In this document: in pieces, positions 21,864-31,966 of the stretch
Layout: each line of letters opens with the position of its first letter
Position numbering within the stretch: the stretch's first letter is position 1
Assembly: GCA_026120035.1 (NCBI GenBank)
Contig: JALRME010000017.1
Location: forward strand, 868,001-932,000
Length of the DNA stretch: 64,000 nt
From: Coleophoma eucalyptorum
Lineage: Eukaryota > Ascomycota > Leotiomycetes > Helotiales > Dermateaceae
Direction of reading: 5' to 3'
Position numbers and translations under genes: made by a program
The notes under the pieces: model-generated
Databases searched by the model: none
Seen by the model: only the letters and a program-made list of their open reading frames with translations
Told to the model about the DNA's origin: nothing

Positions 21864-24366
21864 TCATATTATTTTCACATTGGTTTCTCCTAGAGTTTCA
21901 TAATAGCCACTCCACTTTTCGGTGTCCTGAACAATGCCACTGGCAAAATACCCAACTCTCCTGAAAATATTGTCCCCAATGACAGATCCGCTCGGGACTA
22001 GAACTATACCAAGAGTCTGTCGAAGAGTACGGCCGTATGGGCTGTTTCGCTTTGCTAGTCGTAGAATCTCCAAAACATAAACACCCGTGTGCTTATGTCC
22101 AAGGTCATCAAATGTATCTGGGTAACAGCTGCCATATGCACGACCACTCTGGTCTCTTAGAGGACAATGGATGCCTGATCTTACGTCATTCTCCAAACTG
22201 TTGAAATCTCCTCCCACATGCCTCAAAGCACCACGAATAACCAGACAGTCGTTTTCATCTATGTTTTTATTCGGCCTTAACCCCGAGACATTTGGAATAA
22301 CTTCATAAAGAGAACTTGCACAGCTTGTGCATTGATATGTGGAAAGGTCATCCTCCTGCTCATATTTTACCATGCCATCCACAGAAGCCCAAGACCAGGA
22401 AGGTGCCCTGTAAAAGTCCGGCCTCTGCTTAGAGGGAGTATCCACAGACCACAGTAGGTTATATATGAGATAATCTTTCCAAAGACCAAAAATGTAAGCC
22501 ATTTTCGTTGGTGTTTCAATTTCTGCGACAATTCCGGAGATAGCAATGAGCTTGTCTTCGGCTTTGGTCAAGTTTCCGAGGGTATACTTGGAGACTAGCT
22601 GATACCATTGGGATGTAAAATGATGACTGTCGACGTGATCTCTTCGTATTTCTAATCTGCTCTTCAAAGATTCAAATGCGCTCCTGAAGTCTTCCATAGT
22701 GTGGGGTTGTTGCTCACCCTTTGGCCTCTGCCGTGTAATATGCGATGCAGAGGTTATGCCTTCTCCTTGACGACTTTCCAAATTCATAGTTCCCATAATT
22801 ATATTTTGGTGCGATTGCGAATTCAAATTGGGAAACCGACGTGTAACAGGCGTATTGGGATGCGATTCGGTGATAATACAAGTTTGACATTCCCAGAACA
22901 TCATTTTTGCTGCAAAGTGGAGTACTCGTCTTGATAGTAGTCGCTCTTGGAATACCCAAGCGCGTGCGTTTAATGGTGCTGCATTGACCTGATTATTGAA
23001 AGAAGTTTCAAGGCCATCGCACATGCATAGATGTAGAGTATTGGAGCCACTACTATCCGGCAATGTACAGTCCACAAATCCGCGAACATCTCGATCCTTA
23101 AAGCAACCGTCATCACTATCGAGGGACCCAGTTGCCGCGATAGTACAAGATGAGTTTGCGTAGACTCTGCCCATCAACCCCGATTCTTTTGCCCAGTCGT
23201 TCTTGGAATCCTGCAAAATGCAAAGTGAATCAATCCATATGTATCGAAATCCCAGTTGGTGCGTGATAATGAGTGCGTCTTGAAACGTTTTCGGCAGATC
23301 ATCCCAAGGTATTTGCTCTTGAAATACCTCGAAAGTATCGCAGTTCAAAGTCAGGGGCTTTGCACTTCCCCACCGATGGCTTAGCGTTAAATACTCTAGA
23401 TTCTCATCCAATCTTTCAGCAATGTAGAGACGGGCGTCGGGCTTGCCATTGAAAAATTCGATGTGAACTAGCCTAGTGGGAAGACTATGAGAAAGAACGG
23501 GGATACGACAATGATCATGTGATTCTATGCACTCTTGGATCCATTTCTTGCCAATCTCAAAGTGGTGTATTGAGTTGGTTGACTTGCTAAGATGAGCTGA
23601 TCGAACTTGTTCGTTTTCATTATCTGATCCATCAGCACATGGTTACTAGGTTAAAGAGATAATGGTTCTTACTTATGTCCTTGGATAGAGTTCCTGGGGT
23701 TCCAATCGGCTCATTGCCGCGAAAGAGCTGTAGGTTTAGTTTATTCATTGTTCTATCTTGGATCCACGTTTTTATGCGCAACTGCTGCCCTTGAGCGGCT
23801 TTCTCTCGAACAGCGTACCGATGTCTAACCTCGAAGGCAAACCGGGCGGGGAAATCAAGTCTTCCAAGTTGATTTCGTTTCGGCATATCAACCGGTTGGC
23901 GTAATTGTAGTTGAATTTTAGAATCTTCGGTTAAGATTTCAAGACGCCTTTGGTTCGCAACTGAATTCCAGAGAAGTGCGCAGGTATGGCAGAATTTACC
24001 CAGCGGAGCTCCGTGGTGCAAATCTTCAAGTGATGCATGGTGATCATAGAATACATTAGGTCGAAGCAGGGACCAAGAGCTCTCAAATAGGGCCCACAAT
24101 CCTTGGAAAGTGATTCGGCATCGCGAACAAATTGTATCAAATTCGTTCCTGGAATCAGCTCGAGAGCGCCGGTAAGAACGGGAACGGCCCATCGGCCATT
24201 GCCAGTACGGGCTGTTAGGATTGTGCATATTCTCATGTATGGAACGAAAGCCAGTTTTGAAGATTTGAGAAAGAATATCAAAGATGGCGATAATATATAT
24301 TCCAGCTAGGAATAATAGAGCTCTGGGTAAAGTTGAGCCCCCTGAGACCCCCGAGAGGTCGCTCAT
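21864..24366 (-). CDS. HET-domain protein with N-terminal membrane segment
   Basis: Exons 23673-24366 and 21864-23623 (intron 23624-23672); 817 residues from the ATG at 24366. The HET core (PF06985) is clear: YLTLSHRWGSAKPLTLN, then LPKTFQDALIITHQLGFRYIWIDSLCI, DWAKESGLMGRVYANSSCTIAAT and LNARAWVFQERLLSRRVLHF. Upstream, HFEIGKKWIQECIESHDHC is the usual pre-HET helix, and paired cysteines (CSRCR, FCHTCALLW) form the family's N-terminal Cys motifs. A hydrophobic stretch at about residues 13-35 could anchor the protein. HET proteins trigger or take part in heterokaryon-incompatibility cell death and other recognition responses; partners are unknown. Confidence 0.88.
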
Positions 24367-25151
24367 TATGGCGAATAATGACACGCGTCTCCCAAATGGA
24401 CTTTGTTGCTCTCAGCACTGGATTGGGAACGTCCGTTACAGTAGATACCAATGAAATACGTAATACTAGAGGTTGCTAGGTATTTCACAGAGTCTATGAT
24501 CGAAGGTCGTAAGCGTACTAGCGCGCCTATTGTCAATTGAAAGATCTTCTCTAATCAACCAACAAGAATCGCAATTCCTCTGCAACTTCCCCTCTTTTCC
24601 CCCACCTGATCTCACCACTTCCCGATTAAAAGTCGATATCAACTGCCTCAAATCATCCAGGACCCCTTGCCCTCCCTGCAGCATTCTTCAATGTCTCAAA
24701 AACTCTAAACCCTATCCAGGAGGACAATCGTCGCAGAATCAACATCTTTCTTCTAGCCTAGTCGACGCTGCGGAGACACAGGACAGTTAGGCCTCTCACA
24801 GAGGCAAGTGCCACTCATACACTGCAAACAGTTGCTACATGACGTTTCTCAATTGCATCACATCTTCTGGCCCCTGCAGAGCAAGCACAATCTAGAATCT
24901 TACTGTCAACTTGATTTCAAGTCACGTGGATTGTCTCGTCGCTGTTGCCTAGCAGGCTCCGCAGATCCGCATTTAGGGCTCTTTTTAATATAAGGTAACA
25001 GATGCTAAAGTGGGATGCTGTAGACAATTTGCAGGTGCATGCTGGATGCTAGATCACGTGAGAATAAACTTGGCGCACACTTGAGAACTTGAGAATTGAC
25101 GGGCATTTAACAACTCCCTTCCCTAAAAACGAATTATATCAAACATTAAAA
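24367..25151. other. Divergent intergenic region, HET / GNAT
   Basis: About 785 bp. Small open frames exist (for example 24530-24790) but show no motif or codon character that I would call a gene. Contains the promoters of both neighbours. Confidence 0.45.
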
Positions 25152-25862
25152 ATGTCATCAGCTGTGCCTTTCTCACCATTCGTCTTAACGACACGGCGCC
25201 TTATTATTGTTCCAACCCCGATCGCGATCTCTATCCCTGCATACCGGCAAATGTACGCCCATCTTCATTCGCTGCCAGAATTTTGCTTGATGGGATTCGG
25301 ACCTGACTGGTTGCCTCGAACATGGAACGAGGAGGAACAAATTGAAATCATTCAAAGCGAGATCAACAAGAATTGGCATGTCCGAGCGTTGGGTGATTTC
25401 GCGGTTGGCTTAAGAGGGAAGGGGGAAAACTTGTCAGAGGCAGAGAATGCGTATGTAGGTCTTGTATCTGGTGATAGTGAGTTGTTCAAGAAACTACTTG
25501 TTGACAGGGAAAATCCCTGTAAAGATGTCACATGGATTGGTTATGGGGGTGTTCGGGATGCAACGACGACAAGTTTGAAGGGTTTGGTTTATGAGGAGCC
25601 ATTGCCGTGTTGGGAGGAGATGGTGGAGGTTAGATATGGATTTGGGCCGAACAGTTGGGGGAAAGGATATGCTACTGAGGCGGCAACGGCTGTGTTGGAT
25701 TGGGCAATTAAACACAAGGGTGTAAAAAGGTTCATTGCTGAGACAGAGAGAGATAATAGGGGAAGTGCTAAGGTTCTGGGGAAGTTGGGATTTGTGAGTA
25801 GTATGACAAACTATTTCCAAGAACCGAATGAAGTTGAATGGGAGAGGAAGGTATTATTATAG
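25152..25862 (+). CDS. GNAT-family N-acetyltransferase (Acetyltransf_3 type)
   Basis: Single exon, 236 residues from the ATG in AAAAATGTCATC. Starts with a typical TTRRLIIVPTPI beta strand. The acetyl-CoA binding motif is FGPNSWGKGYATEAATAVLDWA (near residues 162-180: RxxGxG equivalent WGKGYA). It is followed by RFIAETERDNRGSAKVLGKLGF, the standard ending of the RimJ/RimL-like branch. It would move an acetyl group from acetyl-CoA to an amine of a small molecule or protein N-terminus; the target is unknown. No partner gene suggests a pathway. Confidence 0.87.
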   Translation: MSSAVPFSPFVLTTRRLIIVPTPIAISIPAYRQMYAHLHSLPEFCLMGFGPDWLPRTWNEEEQIEIIQSEINKNWHVRALGDFAVGLRGKGENLSEAENAYVGLVSGDSELFKKLLVDRENPCKDVTWIGYGGVRDATTTSLKGLVYEEPLPCWEEMVEVRYGFGPNSWGKGYATEAATAVLDWAIKHKGVKRFIAETERDNRGSAKVLGKLGFVSSMTNYFQEPNEVEWERKVLL

Positions 25863-26133
25863 GAGCACTAAGGCAGTGCTATCGACGCACTCTTGTATTA
25901 CTTTAGTTCTCCTTTTAGTAGTTTCTGATGCCACAGCTAAATAGAGTATGGATTAAATATGACGTAGGAGCACTTGTAATTTGTCAAATTACATATAATA
26001 TTAAACGTTCAAGTCTACAAAAACAGCCTTAGAATTCCGGAAAAGGCCTTCTGGCTTAGACGTTCCATGCTTCCTGAAGGTCTGTCCAGATCGCGCACTA
26101 TAGTTGGTGCATTTATGTAATTGTGCAGATTTT

Positions 26134-26882
26134 TTAGCTTAACTTAGATATCTTAATAATGAGTCCCTTTTGTGGAGTAAGCCAACGGTTCTTATAATCA
26201 AAATATTTTGCACCATCAATCAACTTCATATCATATTTCAACATTAGGGTTGGGATAAGCTTCACAATCTCCATCAAACTAATCCACCTTCCACTACAAG
26301 TGTGTGTCCCATGACCAAAAGCGAAAAAAGAGCGATTCATATGTCGTAAGTGACCCTCATTTGTCTCAGTAGCTAACCATCTTTCTTTCTGGCCAAAAGC
26401 GGTCCGGATCGGGAAATACTTCGGGTTCTCTGTGTAGCACCCATGGATTCATTCCTACTTCGGCACCCGCTTTAACTTTATAGCCACAAATAGTTGCCCC
26501 ACCTTCAGGAATAATACGAGCAAGTAACATGCCAACAGAGGGATGAAGGCGTATGGCTTCACGAATGACGGCCTGCAAGTATGGGAGATTATTTGCTTCT
26601 GAAAACCCGATTGGTAAAGTCAGATTCTCTTGAACTTCCTTTAGAAGCTTCCTGTAAACATCCTGGTGTTTTAACAAGTGGAAGATGACAGATCGTATGG
26701 CAATAGCGGTTGTGTCGCTTCCTGCGGATGTGTTACCGAAGGCATGGGTTACGATATCGCGGTTATTAATGGACTGAGCGTTTGCTTTTTGGTTTAACAG
26801 AAGGCGCTGCAGAAATGTCAGAGGTCCTTCTTCTGAGGTTCGTTGCTTAGCCTCTTCGATTTGAGTATCGGCGAGTGCAAGC
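26134..26882 (-). pseudogene. Cytochrome P450 remnant (C-terminal half, frameshifted)
   Basis: Minus-strand reading gives the C-terminal half of a P450: I-helix NTSAGSDTTAIAIR, VIREAIRLHPSVGM (ExxR), WVLHREPEVFPDPDRFWPER and the heme loop FAFGHGTHTCSGRWISL with the Cys ligand. The frame breaks after WPER: a tandem CTTTCTTT at 26381-26388 adds four bases, and removing one AAAG unit would restore WPERWLATET leading into the heme loop. Upstream of about 26882 an in-frame stop is met and no N-terminal half is found. Most like the pisatin-demethylase class of fungal P450s, judging by the GGATICGYKV segment. Non-functional. Confidence 0.8.
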
Positions 26883-28218
26883 AGTTATTTCTATATAAAG
26901 GTAAAAGTTATTGGAAGCCACTGTGTTCTTAATATAGCAAGAGCATCGAAGAGATCTGATACGACACCCATAGTTGAATTGCTCGAGATATCTACAGACT
27001 CAATACGGTGTTCGCGACATGTATTTTCCCCCCATATACTAATAGGTAGCTTTACTACGTCGATCTGTTCTTGGTCTGAAGTCCCAATGAAAGCGGGGTA
27101 CCCGGCATGTAGCAACCTTTAATTTCAAGAACTTTGTCTTATCGAGGAAACAGCTCGGTTTGATCAATCTCTCTGGATCCCATCTCTTCAAAGGGATTGA
27201 AATTCAAAAGACAACATAAATAGCGATACAGCGGGGCATGAAGATAGGTGATTGGAGAATGATAAGTAAGTGACGGATTAAAAGCTAATTCGCTTTCTAA
27301 GAAGGATCCACCCGGAACTCTATTTTCTAAGATCTTCCACCTTTTCTATTCGTTAGGAAAAAGCGGTTAGTTAGTCTCGCTGCTTTACGCAAGCAATCGT
27401 CTCAATCGTCTCCGGGCAATGTAACCGGCACTTTAAAGCGGACCTCTACGTGAGTCACATGATTTTCTCCTACGGTGAGCCCTGATGAAACTAAAGAGAA
27501 TAAGTTACCTAAAAGGCTATCTAGGCAAAGACTCAGTGCTATAATAAGAGAATAGCTAAGATAACTCCTTTTCAAAGCGAGAATTCTAAATACAAGAAGC
27601 TTCTGAAGACCTGACGGAAAAGAACTGAAGGCAAGATAATTAGATCGTACATCGAATATGTATTTGGTACAAAGGAAATATCCAAAATCGCACGCGAGAC
27701 GAAGGAAAAGGGAGAAAGGGAAAAAAACACAAGGATAATCACATAAACTTCTGATTACGCATGTGAAATAAATGTTAAAGAGAAAGGGCCAGACAATAGT
27801 TCAAGTTAGTTACGATGAGAGTTAGATCAGTATATAATTCATAGGACAAGATCGAAGGTAAATATCCATATTTAACAGCCCGTTACCTATATGCCACGTT
27901 AATAAATTGCATTCTCAAGAGGAGGTTAAACTGACGGCATACGTTTACAACGGGTAGACCTTGTAATAGTAATTGAATGGCTTCAATTACAGGGTATGCG
28001 GTGTTATAGTTAGTGTTTTCTTCTTCTACGTGAGTGCATGCCATAGGGGATTATATAACCCCTTACCTGTGATGTTACGTGTGTATCACATAAAGTGTTG
28101 TCACATCATGACATCTAATATCGACATTCCGATATGCATGTAACGACACAATTAAGTATCAACCGATTTTAGCATATTCGACTATTGCCTACGCCACAGT
28201 TTCACCTTAACTTCTCCC
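26883..28218. other. AT-rich stretch without genes
   Basis: About 1.3 kb. No coding region supported; the missing N-terminal half of the P450 is not recognisable here. Short tracts near 27700 are purine-rich. Confidence 0.45.
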
Positions 28219-30415
28219 TTACTCAGTCATTCCCTTAGGAATCTTGGCTTCTGCTAAATAGTCTACATGAGTGTCTCTTGCTGCGGGTGCCAACCCACTG
28301 TCAACCTCTACAGAGTCAATCTCCACGATTGGACCAGTGAACCGTTCGCGACCATGCGCAAAGAATGTAATAAATGATAGAATTGAGAACGCTCCAACAA
28401 TTCCAGACGCGTAGTTCCTAAGTCATAGTTATTAGCTAAATACTACCGCAGTAACAATTAAAATAATTCTCTTACATGTTACTTCCATTGACTGGGTAGT
28501 AGGAAGGGAAACACAAAAAGACCAGAATGAATGTTGACCAACACATGGCAACGACATTGATTGGAACACCTAGCCTTCCAAGATTCCATGGCCCGTACGA
28601 AATATGAATTTTTCTACGTGCGTAGAGTACGTGTAGGGAAATCGGTAACAAAAGCGAAATGATGTAAAGAGCGAGGACTCCCGATACGATGCCATAGAAA
28701 GCTGTCTGCTTTCAAATGTAGATGAGTCCGATAAGAACCATGGCAACCCAGGCAACGATTATACAGAAGACAGGTACATTTAAAATTGAGTGAAATGTAC
28801 TAAATAGCTTCGGAAATGCATTGTCTCTTGCCATGCTCCAGATAGCTCGTGCTGCTGCTCCAAGGCAATCAGCGCCACCAATAAATGCTAAATACGACCC
28901 GATGGAGCTTAAGAAGATAGCCCCAGCTGGACTCCCTGTAATATTGAGATATATCTTTATGATAAATCAGATCAAGATTAAATAGTATAGAATTATTAGA
29001 CGACTTACAACAGTCATTGGGCTTGCAGTTGAGATGGGGTTGGCCAGGAGAGTATTTAGATCGCCCATACAATATAGGAGAACAATAATCCATGGTAGTA
29101 CCATAATCGCATTTATCAATACGGTCCAGAACACTTAGATGGCATCAGCTGAGTATGTTAAGTAGAAAGTTGCTAACTTACTCGCACGAGGCAAACTTTG
29201 AGAGACATGTTTAATTTCTTCCGCGAAGTGTGCAGCGCTTTCGGTGCCTCCAAATCCGTACATTGATGTCATTATTCCAACACAAAATGAAACACCGCCA
29301 CTTGGCCATCCGGACTTATTCAAAAATTCTGTAAAAACATACGATGCGTCATTCTTTTCCTTAGTCATAGAGGGCAAGAGAATAATTGTCGTGAAGTAAC
29401 CTGCAACATGGAGAAACATTGCTGTGACAAGTTAGAATACATAAGATTTCTAGGTTAGACCTAATTGATAGGACAAAACTTGGTAAGCTGTAGCCTAAGA
29501 GAAGGATCTCACAAGGCTATTGAGAGAAGGTTCAGAGATTGAAGTTTAGCTTACCAAACAGATTTAATGGATGAAGCCATTTCATCCCATATATATTCAC
29601 AAAAAGATATATAAAACAGACAAACAAGTAGATCTTAATATTAAATCAGTAGCCATACTAATTCTTTGAAGTACCTTTCTCACTTACAATATATACATGC
29701 CATCTTTCCGCATGCTCTGCATAATTTTCATTTCCAATTGAGACAAAAGCTTGTACCTGAACACCGACACCAATGGCATATAACACAGAGCCACACCAGA
29801 GGTAGGCAAAAACTATCCATCCTTCAAACCAGGACTATATATTGATGTACCCGTTAGGGCATGTTTCCTAAATGATGGCGTACTTACAAAAATTGCCCGT
29901 GTTCGGGGTGGTGAAAGTTCGGCTGTCCAGTGATATTGAGCTCCCGAAGAAGGCCAGATACTATATCACGGTATTTAGTAAATGACTAATTACAACACGT
30001 TCATTGATCTTACGCACCTTGCTAGCTTCTGCCACTGATGCCGCAACACAGATCATAGCCAGCGCAGTAATGATGTACCCATATAGCAAAGCAACGGGTC
30101 CACCAGCTGTAAGTGCTTGGATTAGAACAGCACCAATTCCTTCCCACTATACAAAATTAGTATCTGTTGCAAAATTTCTATTCATCGTAGAATATTCTAG
30201 GGTTAGCTTATACATACAGTTCCACTAATGCAAACAGTAATAGCGAGTGCCGTCCAGAAATTGAATCTCCGTTTAAAGGCAGACTTCTTACCGATTGCAG
30301 CAAGTTCCGCTTGATCATCTGAATCTGGAGTGATCTTTACTAGTCGATCGTCTAACCTGGAACCAACAAAGGAAACAGAATTGGCATCTTCAAGTGATGC
30401 AGGCAAAGGAGCCAT
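28219..30415 (-). pseudogene. GABA/choline-type amino-acid permease (APC family), interrupted
   Basis: Nine exons can be followed: 30218-30415, 30018-30146, 29888-29960, 29688-29834, 29555-29633, 29182-29421, 29009-29133, 28476-28954, 28219-28417. The product is a fungal APC permease: FNFWTALAITVCISGTW at TM1, WPSSGAQYHWTAELSPP, YGFGGTESAAHFAEEI, INAIMVLPWIIVLLY, and GPWNLGRLGVPINVVA near the end. Two lesions: an in-frame TGA at 28712-28714 where GLIYI-stop-KQTAFYGIVSG is read, and exon 3 of 73 bases, which shifts frame at the junction of exons 2 and 3 unless a non-standard GC donor is used. All other splice sites are good, so decay is recent or the allele is a mild knockout. Confidence 0.72.
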
Positions 30416-31153
30416 AATTGTTTTCAGCTTTCGGGTAGTAAAACTAATAATCGTCTTTTTCGGTACTATATCAACAAAACAGTTTTGTTGTTGTTTTGAT
30501 GCAGACCTGCAAACAAGGGGACAGATTCTGAAATATGCAATCATGTGGGGAGGGCATTAATGAAAACTAGCCTCCTAGGACTGCCATGGAGTTACACACC
30601 TTTCAGAAATGTCCTTATCTAAACTCTAAAGCTAACTCCATAGAACAGAATGCATTGCTGCTCGTATTACTTGATGTCATCCAAGAACCAATCGGCAACT
30701 TGTCAAGAAACTAGAGAATGGAGATGGAAGGTGTGATATCTTGAGAAGTGCCATGGGTGTGCAATCGCATATGGGGGGTAAGCTTCGGATAATTACATAA
30801 CTCGCTCGCAAGATATAAATGGATTGATTAGCGTCCAAGATTACGGCAAAATTGCTCTAACCTAAACCAACTCTGAAATTAAGACCTTGAAAGCTCTGTT
30901 TCTTTATCTGAACACATTCTTGTCACTGACCCATACCTGCCGATCTTTCATGATTATAGTATCGGAAAAAACTTTTACTTCCACCCATCTTGGATTCACA
31001 TTATGAATACCTCGATCTTGACGACGCCGCTAAATATCAATTGGGGCGAGTATTCCTTCTCTCGATCTCTCTCAGAGATTTTGTTTTATTTCATTTCACA
31101 AAATCATTACATATGCCACAGTACTCATTTTATCTCACATTGATACCTCAACA
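30416..31153. other. Divergent intergenic region, permease / RidA
   Basis: About 740 bp between divergent genes; holds both promoters. No gene seen. Confidence 0.45.
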
Positions 31154-31674
31154 ATGCCTGAATCCAAATCCAAATCTAAGCTCAATAGCCACGGGTTCAG
31201 TTTCTGGAACTGGGCAGGTGCTGGAGAAGAGGCCGCAGAAAGTTTTGGTCTGTCCCACTCCGTCATCGTGCCACCAAACACACCAAAAATTATGATTGGT
31301 GGCCAAGTTGGCTTAAAAGACGATGGAACAGTACCGGAATCGATTGAAGCTGAAGTAGATGAGGCTTTCCATCATGTCGACCTGGCTTTGCAGGCTGCAG
31401 GATTGGATAATGATGCTTGGGAATATGTGTACAAGGTGTGCAGCAAATTAGCACTAAGTGTCAACATTCAACTATTTGGCTAACAAAACCTCAGGCTACA
31501 GTTTATTTTGCGGGGTTAAGGGATAACCCTGAACTTGGGCCTTCTCTAGGGAAAGCAAAGCAGAAGTATTGTGGGGCCACTCGTCCATCATTGACTGCTA
31601 TAGGAGTTGAAATGCTCTTTGATACAAGATTTCACATCGAAATTTCAGTGGAAGCATTTTTTCCTCTCAAATAA
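31154..31674 (+). CDS. RidA/YjgF-family protein (first copy)
   Basis: Exons 31154-31435 and 31495-31674 with a 59-bp intron; 153 residues. Segments fit the fold: FSFWNWAGAGEEAAESFGLSHSVI, PKIMIGGQVGLKDDG, EVDEAFHHVDLALQAAGL, and after the intron ATVYFAGLRD, GATRPSLTAIGVEML and FHIEISVEAFFP. The conserved RidA Arg (in ATRPSLTAIGV) and the final Glu-x-x-Ala region are kept. RidA proteins hydrolyse reactive enamines/imines, such as products of amine oxidases and PLP enzymes, to ketones and ammonia. It lies beside an amino-acid permease relic and 3 kb from a flavin amine oxidase, which suits such a job. Confidence 0.85.
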
Positions 31675-31966
31675 ACTTTTTGGTTGATCAATTTTATGTT
31701 CTTCTCTTTCTAGCGTTGCTAGAAGGTATATGGTAGCTAGAACGAGACTTAACACATTGTATGAAAAACCAATTATTATAAACTGTGAAATATTAGAAGT
31801 GTGAAGTATTACAAGTACATTCGTCATAGTAGAGGCAGCCAAGAACAGATATTTCCAGGATGTAATGCAAAGTCACTATGGGGATATGGGAATTAAGGAC
31901 ATGCAGTACTAGATCATGATAAAAAGTGGTAAATTCTTCTATAAATCCTTGCATAACAGTTCTTCA

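Noticed and set aside
24530..24790. Plus-strand open frame of 86 codons in the HET/GNAT gap
   Set aside because: Low-complexity Ser/Pro/Gln content with no motif or splice partner; no better than random in this AT/pyrimidine-rich stretch.
26891..27115. Minus-strand open frame upstream of the P450 remnant as its N-terminal half
   Set aside because: The translation shows no P450 N-terminal, C-helix or substrate-region features and is separated by stops from the C-terminal half.
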